Shown here in pieces: positions 8,841 to 22,800 of a stretch of DNA of 64,000 nucleotides. Source of the stretch: Bolinopsis microptera (Eukaryota; Ctenophora; Tentaculata; Lobata; Bolinopsidae); the NCBI RefSeq assembly GCF_026151205.1, contig NC_087083.1, positions 4,566,460-4,630,459 of the forward strand. The letters run 5' to 3'. Both the position numbers and the translations under genes were made by a program. The notes under the pieces are model-generated. The model saw nothing but the letters and a program-made list of their open reading frames with translations. It was not told where the DNA came from and made no database searches. The first letter of the stretch is position 1; the number at the start of each line of letters is the position of its first letter.

Positions 8841-11800
8841 CAGACACAGGGGGGTAACGTTGCGGCACTGCCTTCAGACACAGGGGGAAACGTTGCGGCA
8901 GACTGCGTTCAGACAAAACCCCCAGGGGGGTAACGTTGCGGCACTGCTCAGACACAGGGGGGTAACGTTGCCGGCAGCTGCTCAGACACAGGGGGGTAAA
9001 ACGTTGCGGCACTGCTCAACACAGGGGGGTAACTTGCCGGCAACTGCTCAGACACAGGGGGCAACTTTGCGGCAACTGCTCAGACACAGGGGTAACGTTG
9101 CGGCACTGCTCAGAACACAGGGGGGTAACGTTTGCGGACTGCCTCAGACCACAGGGGGGTATCGTTGCGGGCACTGCTCAGAACACAGGGGGGTAACGTT
9201 GCGGCACTGCATCAGACACAGGGGGTAACGTTGCGGCACTGCTCAGAACACAGGGGGGAACGTTGCGGCACTGCTTCAACCAGGGGGGTAACGTTTGCGG
9301 GCACTGCTCAGACCCAGGGGGTACCGTTGCGGCACTCTCAGACACAGGGGGTAACTTCTGCGGCACTGCTCAGACAACATAGGGGGGGTAAAAAACCACC
9401 GTGTTTTTGCGGCACTGCTCAACAACAGGGGGGTAACGTTTGCGGCACTGCTCAGACACTGGGGGGTAACTTTGCGCACTGCTCAGACACAGGGGGGTAA
9501 CGTTGCGGCACGCTTCAGACACAGGGGGGTAAAAACTTGCGGCAACTGCTCAACACAGGGGGGTAACGTTGCGGCACTGGCTCAGACACAGGGGGTAAAC
9601 GTTTGCTGCACTGCTCAGACACAGGGGGGTAACGTTGCGGCACTGCTCAGACACAGGGGGGTAACGTTTGCGCACTGCTCAGACACCGGGGGTAAACGTT
9701 GCGGCACTGCTCAGACACAGGGGGTAACGTTTGCGGCACTGCTCATACACAGGGGTAACGTTGCGGCACTGCTCAGACACAAGTGGGTAACTTTGCGGCA
9801 CTGCCTCCAGACACAGGGGGTAACGTTGCGGCACTGCTCAGACACAGGGGGGTAACGTTGTGCGGCACTGCTCAGACACAGGGGGGTAACGTTGCGGCTA
9901 ACTGCTCCAGACACAGGGGGTAACAGTTGCGGCACTGCTCCGACACAGGGGGGTAAACGTTGCTGCACTGCTCAGACACAGGGGGGTAACGTGCGGCCTG
10001 CCAGACTACAGGGGGGTAACGTTGCGGCACTGCTCAGACACAGGGGGTACCTTTGCGGCACTGCTCAACACAGGGGGTATCGTTTTCGGCGGCACTCTCA
10101 GACACAGGGGGTAACGTTGCGGCCACTGCTCAGAACACAGGGGGTAACTTTGTCGGCACTGCTCAGACACAGGGGGTAACGTTGCGCACTGCTCAGACAC
10201 AGGGGGTAACGTTGCGGCACGCTCAGACACAGGGGGGTATCGTTAGCGGCACAGCTCAGACAACAGGGGGGTAACGTTGCGGCACTGCTCAGACACAGGG
10301 TAACGTTGCGGCACTGCTCAGACACAGGGGGTAAACTTTGCGGCACTGCTCAGACACAGGGGGCAACTTTGCGGCACTGCTCAACACAGGGGGGGTAACG
10401 TTGCGGCACTGCTCAGACACAGGGGGTAAACGTTGCGGCACTGCTCAGACACAAGGGGGGGGTAAGCGTTGCGGCACTGCTCAACACAGGGGGGTAACGT
10501 TGCGGCACTGCTCAGACACAGGGGGTAACGTTGCGGCACTGCACAGACACAGGGGGGACCGTTGCGGCACTGCTCAGACACAGGGGTCACTTTGCGCACT
10601 GCTCGACACAGGGGGTAAACCTTTGCGGCACTGCTCAGACACAGGTGTTAACTTTGGCGGCACTGCTCAGACACAGGGGGGTACCGTTGCGGCACTGCTC
10701 AGACACAGGGGGTTACGTTTTGCGCATTTGCTGCTCAGACACAGGGGGTAACGTTGCGGCACTGCAGCTCAGACACAGGGGGGGTAACGTTGCGGCACTG
10801 CTCAGACACAGGGTATCGTTGCGGCACTGCTCAGCCACAGGGGGAAACGTTGCGCCACTGCTCAGACACAGGGGTAACGTGCGGCAACTGCTCAGCCACA
10901 GGGGGTTAACGTTTGCGGCACTGGCTCAGACACAGGGGGTAAACGTTGCGGCACTGCTCAGACACAGGGGGGTAACGTGTGCGGCACTGCTCAGACACAG
11001 GGGTAACGTTGCGGCACTGCTCAGAAACAGGGGGGGTTAAACGTTGCGGGCACTGCTCAGACACACGGGGGAAAACGGTTGCCGGCACTGCTCAGACACA
11101 GGGTAACGTTGCGGCACTGCTTCAGACACAGGGGGGAACGTTGCTCGGCACTGCTCAGACACAGGGGGGTAACGTTGCGGCGGCACTGCTCAGAGCCACA
11201 GGGGGTAACGTTGCTGCACTGCTCAGACACATGGGGTAACGTTCGGCAATCTGCTCAGACACAGGGGGGTAAACGTTGCGTGCACGCTCAGACACAGGGG
11301 GAACGTTGCGGCACTGCTCAGACACAGGGGGTAACGTTGCGGCACTGCTCAGACACAGGTGTAACGTTGCGGCACAGCTTCAACACAGGTAACGTTGCGG
11401 CCACTGCACCAGACACTAGGGGTAAACGTTTGCGCACTGCTCAGACACCGGGGGAAACGTTGCGGCACTGCTCAGACACGGGGGGTAACGTTGCGGCACT
11501 GCTCAACACAGGGTAACGTTGCGGCACTGGCTCAGTACACAGTGGGTAACTTTGCGGCACTGCTCAGACACAGGGGGGTAACGGCGGCACTGCACAGACA
11601 CAGGGGTAATAGTTGCGGCACTGCTCAGAACACAGGGGGTAACGTTGCGGGCACTGCTCAGACACAGGGGGTAACGTTTCGGAACTGCTCAGGACACAGG
11701 GGTAACTTTGCGGCACTGCTCAGACACAGGGGGGTAACGTTGCGGCACTGCTCAACACAGGGGGTAACGTTGCGGCTACTGCTCAGACACAGGGGGGTAA

Positions 11801-11964
11801 CGTTGCGGCACTGCTCAGACACAGGGGTAACGTTAGCCGGCACTGCTCAGACACAGGGGTAACGTTGCGCACTGCACAGACACAGGGGTAACTTGGCGGC
11901 ACTGCACACAGACACAGGGGGCGCACTGCACAGACACCTATGGGGGGGTCCGCTGCTCAGACAG
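8841..11964. repeat. 32-bp G-rich minisatellite, about 100 copies
   Basis: Head-to-tail units made of a run of 4 to 7 G, then GTAACGTTGCGGCACTGCT, then CAGACACA. At about 32 bp per unit the 3.1-kb array holds close to 100 copies. Units differ mostly by private one- or two-base insertions and deletions and by G-run length rather than by shared substitutions. Because 32 is not a multiple of three, all frames cycle through the unit, which creates many overlapping open frames on both strands; none is a gene. Copies near the right end are shorter and more degenerate. There are no spacers, so it is not a CRISPR array. Confidence 0.97.
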
Positions 11965-12683
11965 CATTTTCAACATTACATATTTTGTATACAGTATCGT
12001 TCCTGAACAGCCCTTTTGGCCACCTTGATTGTCAAAGATTGTCTTTAGGTGTCCACCGCTGAATGTATACGATTTTGTCCCATGGTGGCTTTTTTAGGAC
12101 TTCAAATTTCGAGTTGTATAATAGTAGCAAGGAATACCACTTGGGGCGTCATATTAAGAGCGCTCAGTTAGCTACACTGACTACACACTATGTTAGAGCA
12201 CTCAGTTTTTCTTTCAAAGGATATCTTATACCCGGATACCACACTTTCTTAAACTTTTTAAAGGCTAGGTCAGCTAATATTCTTCTCCTTTGAAATGTAT
12301 TTCCTCGTGCAATTGAAGAGACCCCAGGGATTTGGAACCATGGGTCATTATAGCTAATGGCTGAACCATTTTTGTCCATGTCCAATTTTTCGCCACAGTA
12401 CTGAACCGGTATTGCTTTCATTCAGTTGAAAGGTTTCCCAGTCCGTTAGAACTTCCTTCCGCTGCAGAAAAGAATGTTTTTATAAGTTTCTCAATGTCTC
12501 GTCGGCAAAAATACACAACCATCTGAGTATGCCGGCACTCAACAAATCAACTTACCGAAAATACTCAGTAATACGTAAAACTATACGATTAACACACTAG
12601 TCACTATCAACCATAGCCACTTTTGCACTGCCCATTCACTGCATATGATAACGCTAGCAGGTGCTGATAAGACATGGGCTCAG

Positions 12684-12722
12684 TTATTTATTTATTTTAT
12701 TTTATTTATTTATTTTATTTTT
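12684..12722. repeat. TTTAT-type microsatellite
   Basis: Short alternating TTTA and TTTTA units, about 39 bp. Confidence 0.85.
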
Positions 12723-13088
12723 AAACTTCAGACAAGAGGACTATACTGATACAGAGCACTAAACTATCGACCTCTTCCTGCAACTGCCCCTAATCGTTAA
12801 TCCGACTCAGCAGCTTATAAAACAGTCCGTGTGATCATCTGTCGTATCAAATCAAATATTTGACACTATGTAAAAATCAATTTTTTAATTTTAAGTTTTG
12901 GTTTTTTTTAATGAATAAACGGAGAAGGTTACCGTAACATCAAATTTTCAATTCTCATATCTCATATTCACGTATATTAAATAAAATTAGTGGTTATGTT
13001 TCATATATGATTTTGTAAACATTGGTCGGTGTACCAAAACTGGTCCCCAGAAACATCCACAACCATCTAATATTCCCATATTTAAAAT

Positions 13089-13111
13089 ACAACAACAACA
13101 ACAACAAAAAA
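13089..13111. repeat. CAA trinucleotide microsatellite
   Basis: Six ACA/CAA units followed by a short A run. Confidence 0.85.
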
Positions 13112-13849
13112 TTTAAATTATATAAATCTATAAATCACTCATTTACGCTAGTAACATGAGATATGTTAGTTCCATCATTAATTTTCATGCATTTGTCTGA
13201 CAGTTTTTTTTTCAGACTGAAAAGTTAGAATACACTTGTCTGATAGTTGTTGCATGTGCCGCTCTAACCTCATTATGAATCAAAATGTATACTGTTTCAA
13301 ACCTGATCATGATCCTTTGTTTTGTGCGATAGATACATCACAATCAATAAAATGGGATTCAAGTAAGTTTCAAGGAGATTATGTTTACGTACTCAATAAT
13401 CAAATAAATACTCCAAATAGCTGTCTCTGTAGGGTGATAATCAAGCACCATTAATCAGTATGATATCTAATATAAGTACGATGATATCGTCTTAATGACA
13501 TACTTTACATTTAACGGATTTCAGCTGTTGAATATGACAAAGTTTTCAGTGTGCCCTGTTTGTGTTATCCCTTTACTACAACCATATATTTAAAAGCTAT
13601 CATAGTTACACTTGGTTTCCAAACCGTCCTTCTGTCCTGGGCAGAGCATTCAGTAACTTTTCTTTGTAAATTAGATAATTCATCTTAAAAACACATTCCC
13701 TGATAAGGCTCGAGATTAGCACTGAGGCTCGTGCAGTGGCCGCCCTTAATAATACCACCCTTAATAAAATTTAATCTCTCCTACATTTTTTTCAGCAACA
13801 CATCACAAATGAAAGTTCAAGGAGTCCACTAATAAAGAGTTTTAATAAT

Positions 13850-16800
13850 TTTAGCGTCCATCTTGATAAGTTTTAGTTGACTTCGCATGATACAGAATTT
13901 GGCCAACACTCGGACCACGAATAAAAATCCAAGGTCGGGAAAAACTTTTTCTGAGGGGATAAATTTCAGATTTTTTCATGCCCGTTTCACCAATAGATTT
14001 AGCAAAATATTGGATGGGGGTGGAGTTTTCTTTCTTTCCAAATGTTTTTTTTCCCTTTTGGAACCGGCTGGTACTTTTGGGATTTGCCGGTATGATTTCC
14101 ATTTGGTTTTTTATTAGGAATCTAGTTGTTTGAGTTGTTTTTAATCGGCGGCTAACCTGGACCGTTTTTTCCTCTGAATTTTTAATATTCCCCCCGTTTG
14201 GTTTCCCCTGAATATGAAATTTGTGAACGCTCCTGAGTCTGTTTTCCAATTATGAGCTATATACCCCCAGCCTATCATTCTCAACATTTTCCCTGATTTG
14301 AACCAAATTCACTTATTCCGTTTGAGGTAATATTGTTGTGTAACCAAATATATCTTTTTAATGAAATAATGGTCCTTTTTTTATGAAATAGGAGCACGGA
14401 GAGCCCCTGTGGCGTGTGTACCATTCCCAAAAACAGATTCTTTTTCAGCCAACCCTGAAAACATAAGTTAGTCGTTATTTTTTTGAGGTTGCCCTGGTGG
14501 AAATGTGAGCCCAGACAAGCCCCAGAACCGAAAAGAGAAGTAAATTATAATTCTCCCTACAGGGGATTTCCCACCCCATTTAAATAAACTGGTAATTCTG
14601 TACAACATAGAATGCTGATGTCCCCCCTGTGGTATATAAAGAAAAAATAGCCAAAAAGGTTGCCCAAGATTGGACAAATTAAGTTAACACCCTGCTGCAA
14701 CTGCGTGGAATCATGGATGTCACTAATAATAATTGAAAGCAAAGTTTTTTTGATATCATTGAGCATAAGCTGTGATACAACGGTATCTTTCGGGCTGAGT
14801 CCGCAAGAGTCTCGACTAGTTTTTCGCCTTACCGACCATCTAAACAGGATCGTTGTAATCATCTAAGCGGGATAATTTGTGAAAATCAATTGTATCCATT
14901 AGAACCAACATTTTCCGAAAGTAACAATAAAAGAAAAATTCCCCAAAAAAGAAAAAAGTCAGTAGGAAAAAAATGTAACGGAAAGGTAAGTAATTATAAT
15001 AAAGGGAACTACTGTGAAAGCATGGAGTGGCCAAAACAACAACAAAACCGTGGCTAAGAGTAAGACTGAACTGAGGAATAGGAAAGTTAAAAGGAAAGGA
15101 AAACACGTTCGCTAGCAAAAAAGTACAACTTTTTAAAATTATCAATTATATTACTCAAACTTTACACCAAATCCTAAAGTAGTTACTAAGAACATCCTTA
15201 AAGAAAAACCTATAAGTCTACGTAAAAGACTTGTAGAACTGAAAACGTACTATAAATACAAAAAAAATGGAACTAATAACGGAAACCTTATCAAAATCAT
15301 AATATTGATGCATAAAATTTGAACTTAAAACCTGAAATTAATCGAACTAAACAAATTTAAAATAAATTTCGCCACATTGGCGGTTTCGAGGCTAAATATA
15401 CCCTTATATTCCCCCCCTGTCCAAAGGGTCGTTCCACTAATTATTCAAATGTAATCTTTGTCCTTTTTATTCAAATTCGACTAAAATAGTTTTTTTTTAA
15501 AAATATTAACTTGATGTGCTCCCCAAATCCTTTCCCCCTCATATTGACATACTATCCTACAGCCAAAATTTTTAGGAAGCTAGTTTGTGGTGGTGGAGTT
15601 GGCAGTCCCCGCCTACGAAGAATTGGCCCCAAAAACATGTTTTTTCCAGCGGGATGTTTATGGGAACTCCTCTCTGAAAAGTGGATTTTTTTTACATTGC
15701 AACGAGCCATACAAGTCCCTTTGGTTGCTTTGGAGGAATGCGGGGGATAGGTCAATGTTGGATGATACGTTCCTCCTTTAGAGGGTTTGGCCGTTTGGAC
15801 AACACATCCCCCAACTTTTATTGATAAGGTTTTTGGTGGAGCCTTGCCCAGTGCGTTGTTCTTTGGTTTTACAGTTGGTAAACAGATAAAACAGGGGGAT
15901 AACAAATGCTTCCATACAGCTTGATCTTTTTTACAGGAAGAGAAAAATGCGGGAATTTCTCTGCCCCCCATACCTTGTTTTTGTATTTTCCTCATAGGCA
16001 ACGTAAGCCATAAAGGTAAATGCCCCAATCGGGCGAAGATATCCGCCCTTACCTGCAGGAGCTTGGATTCCCAAGAAGAAAAATAGTGTTTTTTGCGCCC
16101 CCAGGGCCTTATCTGTTTTTTCTTCTCCGGGTTTTGCACCCCTTGGCGTCCTACCCTACCGTCCTTATCTGAAATGGTTTAAGAAGTGGGGACAGGGTTT
16201 TCCTGTTGTTGGGTTTTCCCTCGTTTCAAAAAAAACAGGTTTCCATCTTCCCCCCAAGGAGCTCCTGAACATTAATGGCCAGGGCCCCAGCTTTTCGTAA
16301 GAAAGTTTTGTTCCCTCAAATCCGCATCTGCCAAAAAATTCCCGCCATGTACCCCCGGCGGATTCCCATTCAATAGGCATGAGGGGCTCGGGGTGGTGGA
16401 TAGGTGGGGGTTTAGGCCCCCGAATGGGTAAATCAAGACTGCAACGGAAAGTGGGTACAAAGCGCCAGCTATAAGTAACAGTTTGTGATAGAAAATGCAA
16501 AAACCCCAGAATGCACATCACACCTTTTAAACGACACCCTCGGAAAAGTGTTGATTCAAACCACTCTAAAGAAATGGTGTTTGTTTGGGATTTTTATATA
16601 AGCCTCAATTTGGTTGGTTGGAGAGCCAGTATCTCGCCCCAACGAATGTCATTCCTCACAACAAACCCACAATATTTCAGCCAAAAGATCCAAGGGATTA
16701 TAAACGATCCGCCTTTGAATGGGTTAATCGACGGCCGAGCCTTCATGGGTCGATTTCCCATCGTGGTGGAAATTTTCCCCATCTCTTCTCTTTCATACAA

Positions 16801-19800
16801 CTAGAATTCAGAATTCGTTTTGAGTCCAGTAACAAATAGATTGCACTAACATGACCAGCCTTGGAGGGCATTTGTTGGGCCATGGGTCCCCCCCCCCACC
16901 CCCCCTGTGTTACCTCTTGATTGTGTCCCTTTGAAATTTGTGTTTAGTGGTTATCAAGGAGGAGCAGTTTTCCTAGTTGCCCCATTTCAGGAAAGGGCAT
17001 AGAGGGTCCCCCCTGAGGCCCCCCTTCCCGTTAGAGGTGCCTTTTGGGGTTTCCTCACCCGCCCCTGGCTTCTGAAGAGGGGTTTTAGAAACCCGTGCCG
17101 TTAAAATAAAGAAGGGGAACAGGCTTCATGTAAACTTCCGAATGAATCGTATTTAATGAGAACAAATGCCATATGGACTGGAAGAAATAACAGGTGGGGC
17201 GTGACTTTCAGCAGCTCGTTAGGGAAATCCTCATCAGGAACCACTGCTTTTGTCCATTTTTCATCATAACCGTTGAAGCAGCCAATAATTGGGACCTTCT
17301 AAGGAAGTTTATAGGAGTTAATTCCATAGAGGAACGGGGTGGGAGTCCCAGTTGAAAAGGTAACCAAAGGAGGGTCCTGAGCGGGTGTTAAGTGAATTTT
17401 TTAAAAACCTCTCTCCTAATGAAACTTGCGTTCCTCATCGTCCCCCCACTTGCAACTCCTTAAGCTGGGATTTTTCAAGAGTTGAAAGACCAGATTAGAA
17501 GTGGCCCCCACACTCCTGTAACTCTTTGTTGGCTAGCAAGAGTGATAGGAACTTCGGTAGCCCTCGAAACACAAATCCCTCTCCGTGTCCCCATCGGCAA
17601 GGCGGTTGTGATGGGGGTCCGATGTGACGTTTGGTTGGCTAGAGCTGTCTCCTAGCACTTTAAGGGAACGTTTTGAATTGAATATCGTGCCCCCCCGGTG
17701 AAAGTTTAATTGATACGTTTTTCCTTCGCTATCTGACTGTTCCCTGTCCTCCGAACTGAATTGGGGTTCCCCGTTCAGTGCTTGGTAAAAAGTTGGGTGT
17801 CCCTCCTCGTCCAAGACATATTACATACCATGCTGGAAGCTGGTGATTGATGAGTCCTTTGGTTTGGGTTTTTCCGCTGCCCTTGACACCCAACAGTGTT
17901 TAGAGGCTGATGCGACTTTGAAATAGTGTTTCAAAACAGCTGTTTTCAAATTCTCCCTGTCCCCCCTTTAGGGTCGAGCGGAAGGTGGAAGACTGGGTCA
18001 ATGTTTGCTGGAGTGACGTTGTGGCTGGTTCCTGATTTCTTGTTAGTGGTCCTTGGTTACAAACAAAGCCGATGTCCGGGTGTGTACCTTTTAAGCAAGC
18101 TGATGTACTGTTGTCCGGTAGAACTTAGTTTTTGGCGGCCCTCCCAGGTCTATGGTAGCCGTTAAACATTATGATGATCAAATGTAAGTTTAGAAGCTCC
18201 TGCCAGAGGCCCCCTTGCAATCTTGGAGAAAATACAGTGCTGCGTGACCGCCAAAATAAACATAATCGATCCTGAGAAAAATTTATAGGGGCGAACCCCT
18301 CCTTCTTTTGGTCTTCCGTGTCTTTCACCCAACCAGTTTTTCCTTGGGGGTTGTATAATGACGACTGAAATGACGAAATGCAGTGTTTGGCTAGCTTAAC
18401 AGAAACCATTAAGAAAAACCAAGAAATCCCAATAAGTCTTCCCTCCCCCACCATTTTTTTCCCATGTTCGTCTGCCAACGCCCCAATGCCCTGCCACATG
18501 TTCTTAAAAATGAAAAAAAAGGCCCAATTTTTTGGGAAAGTCATGAATCAACCTTTTTGACAATTTGTGTGGCATTGGTAAAATCTCCGAGGTATTCCGA
18601 ATTCATGTTCTGGCAAAGGGCACATTAATTTGCTTCCTGGAAGCCTCCACAGTAAAAACTTGGGTTCCAGTAAGCTAAGCCGGAATTGAATTTAAAGTTT
18701 TTGGGTTGGTTGGACTGTAACAGTTTTTTCACCGATTCGGCAATTTTGCAAGGGGTGGGGTTTGTTAACAAAACTTGGATGGAATAATGCTAATAAAATA
18801 ACCCCTAAGAGCGAAGTGTGGGTGTAAATAGTTGTAAAGGGTAAAAATAAGCCCAAAACAAACCGGAACCCCCTACATTCCCCGGTATACTTACTTTTTG
18901 CTCCCTAGGTGTAACCCTAATATTCCTCGCTTTTAAATGTTTCTCGTTATAAATATCTTCAAACATGTTTAAGTTTCCGCCGCTACGTAACACATTGTTT
19001 AATAATAACCCAAATTAAAAATGCTTAATTTCTCAATAAAAAAAAAGTTTTTGGTCCCTTGGTGCTATTTTTCAAAAGAATATGGTGCCCATGGAAAAAG
19101 GGCCCGATTGAGTGTAACAACAAAGTGAGTCCCCATCCAACTTAACGGGAATAGAGTTCCACAGGGTAAATGGGAAAGGGTTAGAGAGCTAAGCCCTTCC
19201 TTTTGGATGTTTAAGGTCCAGGATAACAGATTCCAGGAAGAAACAAACAACGACCCCACCACACCAGTTAAACCCTGGGCCTCCTTCCGCCTGTTTCAAG
19301 AAACCCCTACGGAAATCAAGATCTTTTTCGACAGAGGAACAGTCACCTCCAAAAACCATCCCTCCTCAATGTCCCCCCTTCAAAAGCGGTTTCTTTACGC
19401 ACAACTTCTGAAAGAACAAAAACCATATACCCCCGCCCGAGAGGACACTTTTATGGAAATGCCAGACAAATAAACAAAGATTGTATGGGAGACATTTTTC
19501 AAGAAAAAGCGGATACGGGATGAAAGAAAAACTTTAAGGCAGCGTATTAAACCAAAGCTAGTCCTGGTGAACCGGATATTCTAACGCCTTTCCCGGAGGG
19601 AGAATACCAATGTAGTCCCCCACCCCCCACAAAATGCCAATAGTGAAACACTGCAAACTTTGAATCCTCTCGAACACAGTATACTTAACGCAAAGAGGAA
19701 ACTCAACGAAATCAGGAAGCGTCCCGTGAAGATAAGAATACAAACCTAGGAACCATGATCATGGTTAGCCAGTTTATAAATCCATAACAATAGATTTTCC

Positions 19801-22800
19801 ACAGAAAGGGAAACAACAAACAAGCCCGCAGATGAAATGTTTTTTCCAAGAGGCCGGAGGGGATTTTTTGGCGAACACACCCACCTCTGACTCTGAATCA
19901 GCACCCCAAACCCAACCAAATACGGCCCCGGACATAACAGCACAAGCTTTCAATAGAACCTCCGCTGTCTTAACATTTGCCAAAGCTAACTAGTGGAAAC
20001 GCAAAAATGGGGTAAACTTTGAAACAGTTGTTTTAACAGACAGATTTAATCAGTATTGGGAAACATGGCGGCCTTTTTAACTTGGTAGTAATGAAAAAAC
20101 GGTTGGGGGATTTATAATTAGCCCAAATGGTAACTGTGCGATAGTGGTGGGGGCTTTTTAATTTCGTCCCGGCCAAAACACCTTGGTGGACTTTGTTAAG
20201 CACACGGAAATGAACAGCCACAGGGCCAGCTTTTTAAAACCAGTCGTAAGTTTACACTAAATCCGGCCCCTTTCCCAGGCACAGATCGAAAATGCCCACC
20301 AAAGTACAAAACTTTTTCACTGATAGAAATTAAGCAATTTTAATTGGGGTTAACAAAATATAATTATTAATACAATTGTATTAGAGAAGGAACTTAACCA
20401 TGTGTTGAAAAGAAATATTTATATCGAAGAATTTAAAGCGAGGAATTTATTGGGTTAAATAGGAGCAAAAAGTTAACCCGGGAAGTAGGTCACGAGGGGT
20501 TGGCTAGTTTTAACCCTATTAAACCACAACTTACACACACCTCTCTCTTTAGGTTTATTTTGAGCAAAAGTAATAAAAGTGTATACTGGGTTTTTTTGCT
20601 GGCGAACGTGGTGTCCCCCTCCCCCTCCTTTTTTAACCTTTCCTATTCCCATCATCATTTTTTTTTCAGTCCCCCGTTTACGCCCCTGCACGTTGTTTTG
20701 GGTAAGCCTGTTGTTGGGGTGGCCCTCTCCAGGCCTTTCCCACAGGTACTTTTACCTTATTAACAATTACCTACTTCGGGTAACGTTTTCCCCTAACCTG
20801 GGGAACTTTTTTCTTTCTTTTGAATTTTACTTTGTAAACTGTTCGGAAATGTTGTTTTAGTTTGAAAATTTTGATTGTCAAATGTTTTCCCGCCTAGAGT
20901 GAAATATTCCTGCGATTCCCCCTGTTTGAAGGCGGGGGTGAAGCGCCGAAACAGTCGAGAAACCCTCCCCCGGGCGGATCAATCCCGAGAATTACGATGG
21001 TATCAAAGGACTGTATGGCTCCAATGATATCCGAAAAAAAATCTTTAAGATATCCGAAAAACGGTATTTTTTATCTTGGGAGGATTGCGGCTTAATTTAA
21101 CAACCCTTGCCTGGACAATTCCCCTAACTTCTTCCTTAACCGGTCCAGGGAGCGAAAAGCTTTTAAAGCATTTTGTTTAAAAAGCGCCTTTAAGCCGTAG
21201 GAGGCAGCTAAATTTGCCCCGAAATTTTAAGGTTTTTGTTTGTTATTAAAATAATGCAAAACGTCCCCACTGATTTTGTTGGGGGTTTAAATTATCCTGG
21301 TCCCCCCCATAGGAAAATGTGTGGGCTTGCAAAAAATAGCTGTAGGGAGTTAAAAAAAGGTGGGATACCTTGTTTTTCTTTCAGGGGGCGGGGGGAGATA
21401 AATGCCAATGGAGGCGGCTAAACTGCTGCAAGTTTTTTAAAACCGCAGGGCTCCAGCCTCCAAACAAATTAATAGTAATTGTTATTAAAGGTTTTTGATG
21501 CACGAGTTTGTTTCACCATGGTCAATGTAGTGGTTCCCAGGTGCCCATTGGTTATAAACTGCACCTAGCCCCAAAGACTTTTGGGTGTCATGTGGCTATA
21601 TATGCATACACGAACAAACTCCAAAAATCCCAAAGGGCCACCTTTATTGGTCCCCTTGAAGAGGAAAGTAAATCTTGTAAGCCACAAATAGATCTATATA
21701 AGTTGAACGCCGGGAACCCAGCCAGTTTTCGTAACTTTTAAAAAAAGGGAATTGGCAGGTATATGTGGTTTTTTTTTTAAAAAACCAATAAATTGCTGAG
21801 ATAAATGCTCCAAATAACCCTTTTTTAAGCATTGATTTGCTTTTCTACTACAATTCCCCCGTTTTTTTGTTTTCCTTTTTTTTTGTTTCCGCCTTCTTCA
21901 GATGCCCTCCCGCCACCTTTGTTTGTTTTTTTCTTGATTAATTTCAGTGGATATATTGAAGATAAGAAGGGTTTAGTTGATGCGTTCACCAAGATTTGAG
22001 CTGTTGGTATAGCCTTGTGGGCGGTGAAAGCAGTTAGGGAAGAAATTTTCTGCCAAAAACATAGATGATGAAGTCCCTTGATATCAAACAGTTTTGAATT
22101 TCCTAAAATAGCGTTTTCCCCATTAATGATCCGCTATAAGTTATAAAGGGGTTATTTTTATAAAACTAGCAGTATGTTTTGATTAAAATTGTTTGATGGA
22201 AGTTGGTGACGAAAGTGATAATTCCCTCCACTCAGTGTGTTTTTAAAAAAAACAAATTTATTGTCGAAAATCATCAAAAATAATAATGAAAAATCGACCC
22301 ACTCCCAAATAACGAAGCGGGAAAAAAGACCCAAAGGTTTTTTTAAAATAATATGTTCCATTTAAAGTAAAAGGGGAATACCAATCAAAACCTTTGTGTT
22401 GTGCCCAGGACCCGGGAATTTGGGACTCCACATTAGGTAAAGTAAATAAGATTTACATACTGGAAGATTTTTGAGGCATTGAAAAATTATTTTTTTTGAG
22501 GAGTACGCCACTTTTCGAAAAAAAAAATTATTTTTCCCCCTTTTCTCCGAAAGTTTTTTGGAAATTGTTTGAGAAGTCGGGGGTCAATAACCGAATATTT
22601 TTCAGAGTCCATTTTAAAACAGGTGTTTTTTTTTTTGGCTGAAATTTGTTTTTACTGAACATTATTTACAAAATCCTAAAAAGAAGGCCCTCCCCAAAAA
22701 AAGGAATTTGATAATCAAACAAATAGTTTACGAAGTGATAGACAAAAACAAGGTCGTTTTTTGTTTTTTCTTTTTTTTTCTTTTCCCTTTGGTTTGTTTG

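Larger units (their letters stand above)
11965..13849. other. AT-rich sequence, no gene recognised
   Basis: Clean-looking sequence with only short open frames. The best is a 77-codon minus-strand frame at 12188-12421 with mixed composition but no recognised family. Near 13736-13770 a GCCCTTAATAAT-type motif is duplicated. Two microsatellites are listed separately. Confidence 0.5.

Noticed and set aside
8860-11862. Many overlapping open frames of 60 to 169 codons on both strands rich in HCSDTGGN-like repeats
   Set aside because: They are translations of the 32-bp repeat in rotating frames; no start context, no domain and no consistent strand.
8841-11964. CRISPR-like repeat array
   Set aside because: Units are contiguous with no spacers and the surroundings are eukaryotic; it is a minisatellite.
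12188-12421. 77-codon minus-strand frame downstream of the minisatellite
   Set aside because: Lies in clean sequence but matches no family, and no splice sites or neighbours support it.
13236-13454. 72-codon frame starting with several cysteines
   Set aside because: The cysteine spacing does not form a recognisable zinc-binding pattern and the rest is unremarkable.
15552-16139. 195-codon minus-strand frame as a possible gene
   Set aside because: No recognisable motif or domain, located in a low-accuracy tract, and no supporting splice or neighbour evidence.
17533-17814. 93-codon minus-strand frame with charged, protein-like composition
   Set aside because: Tempting composition but no known motif and only one short frame in noisy sequence; not enough to call a gene.
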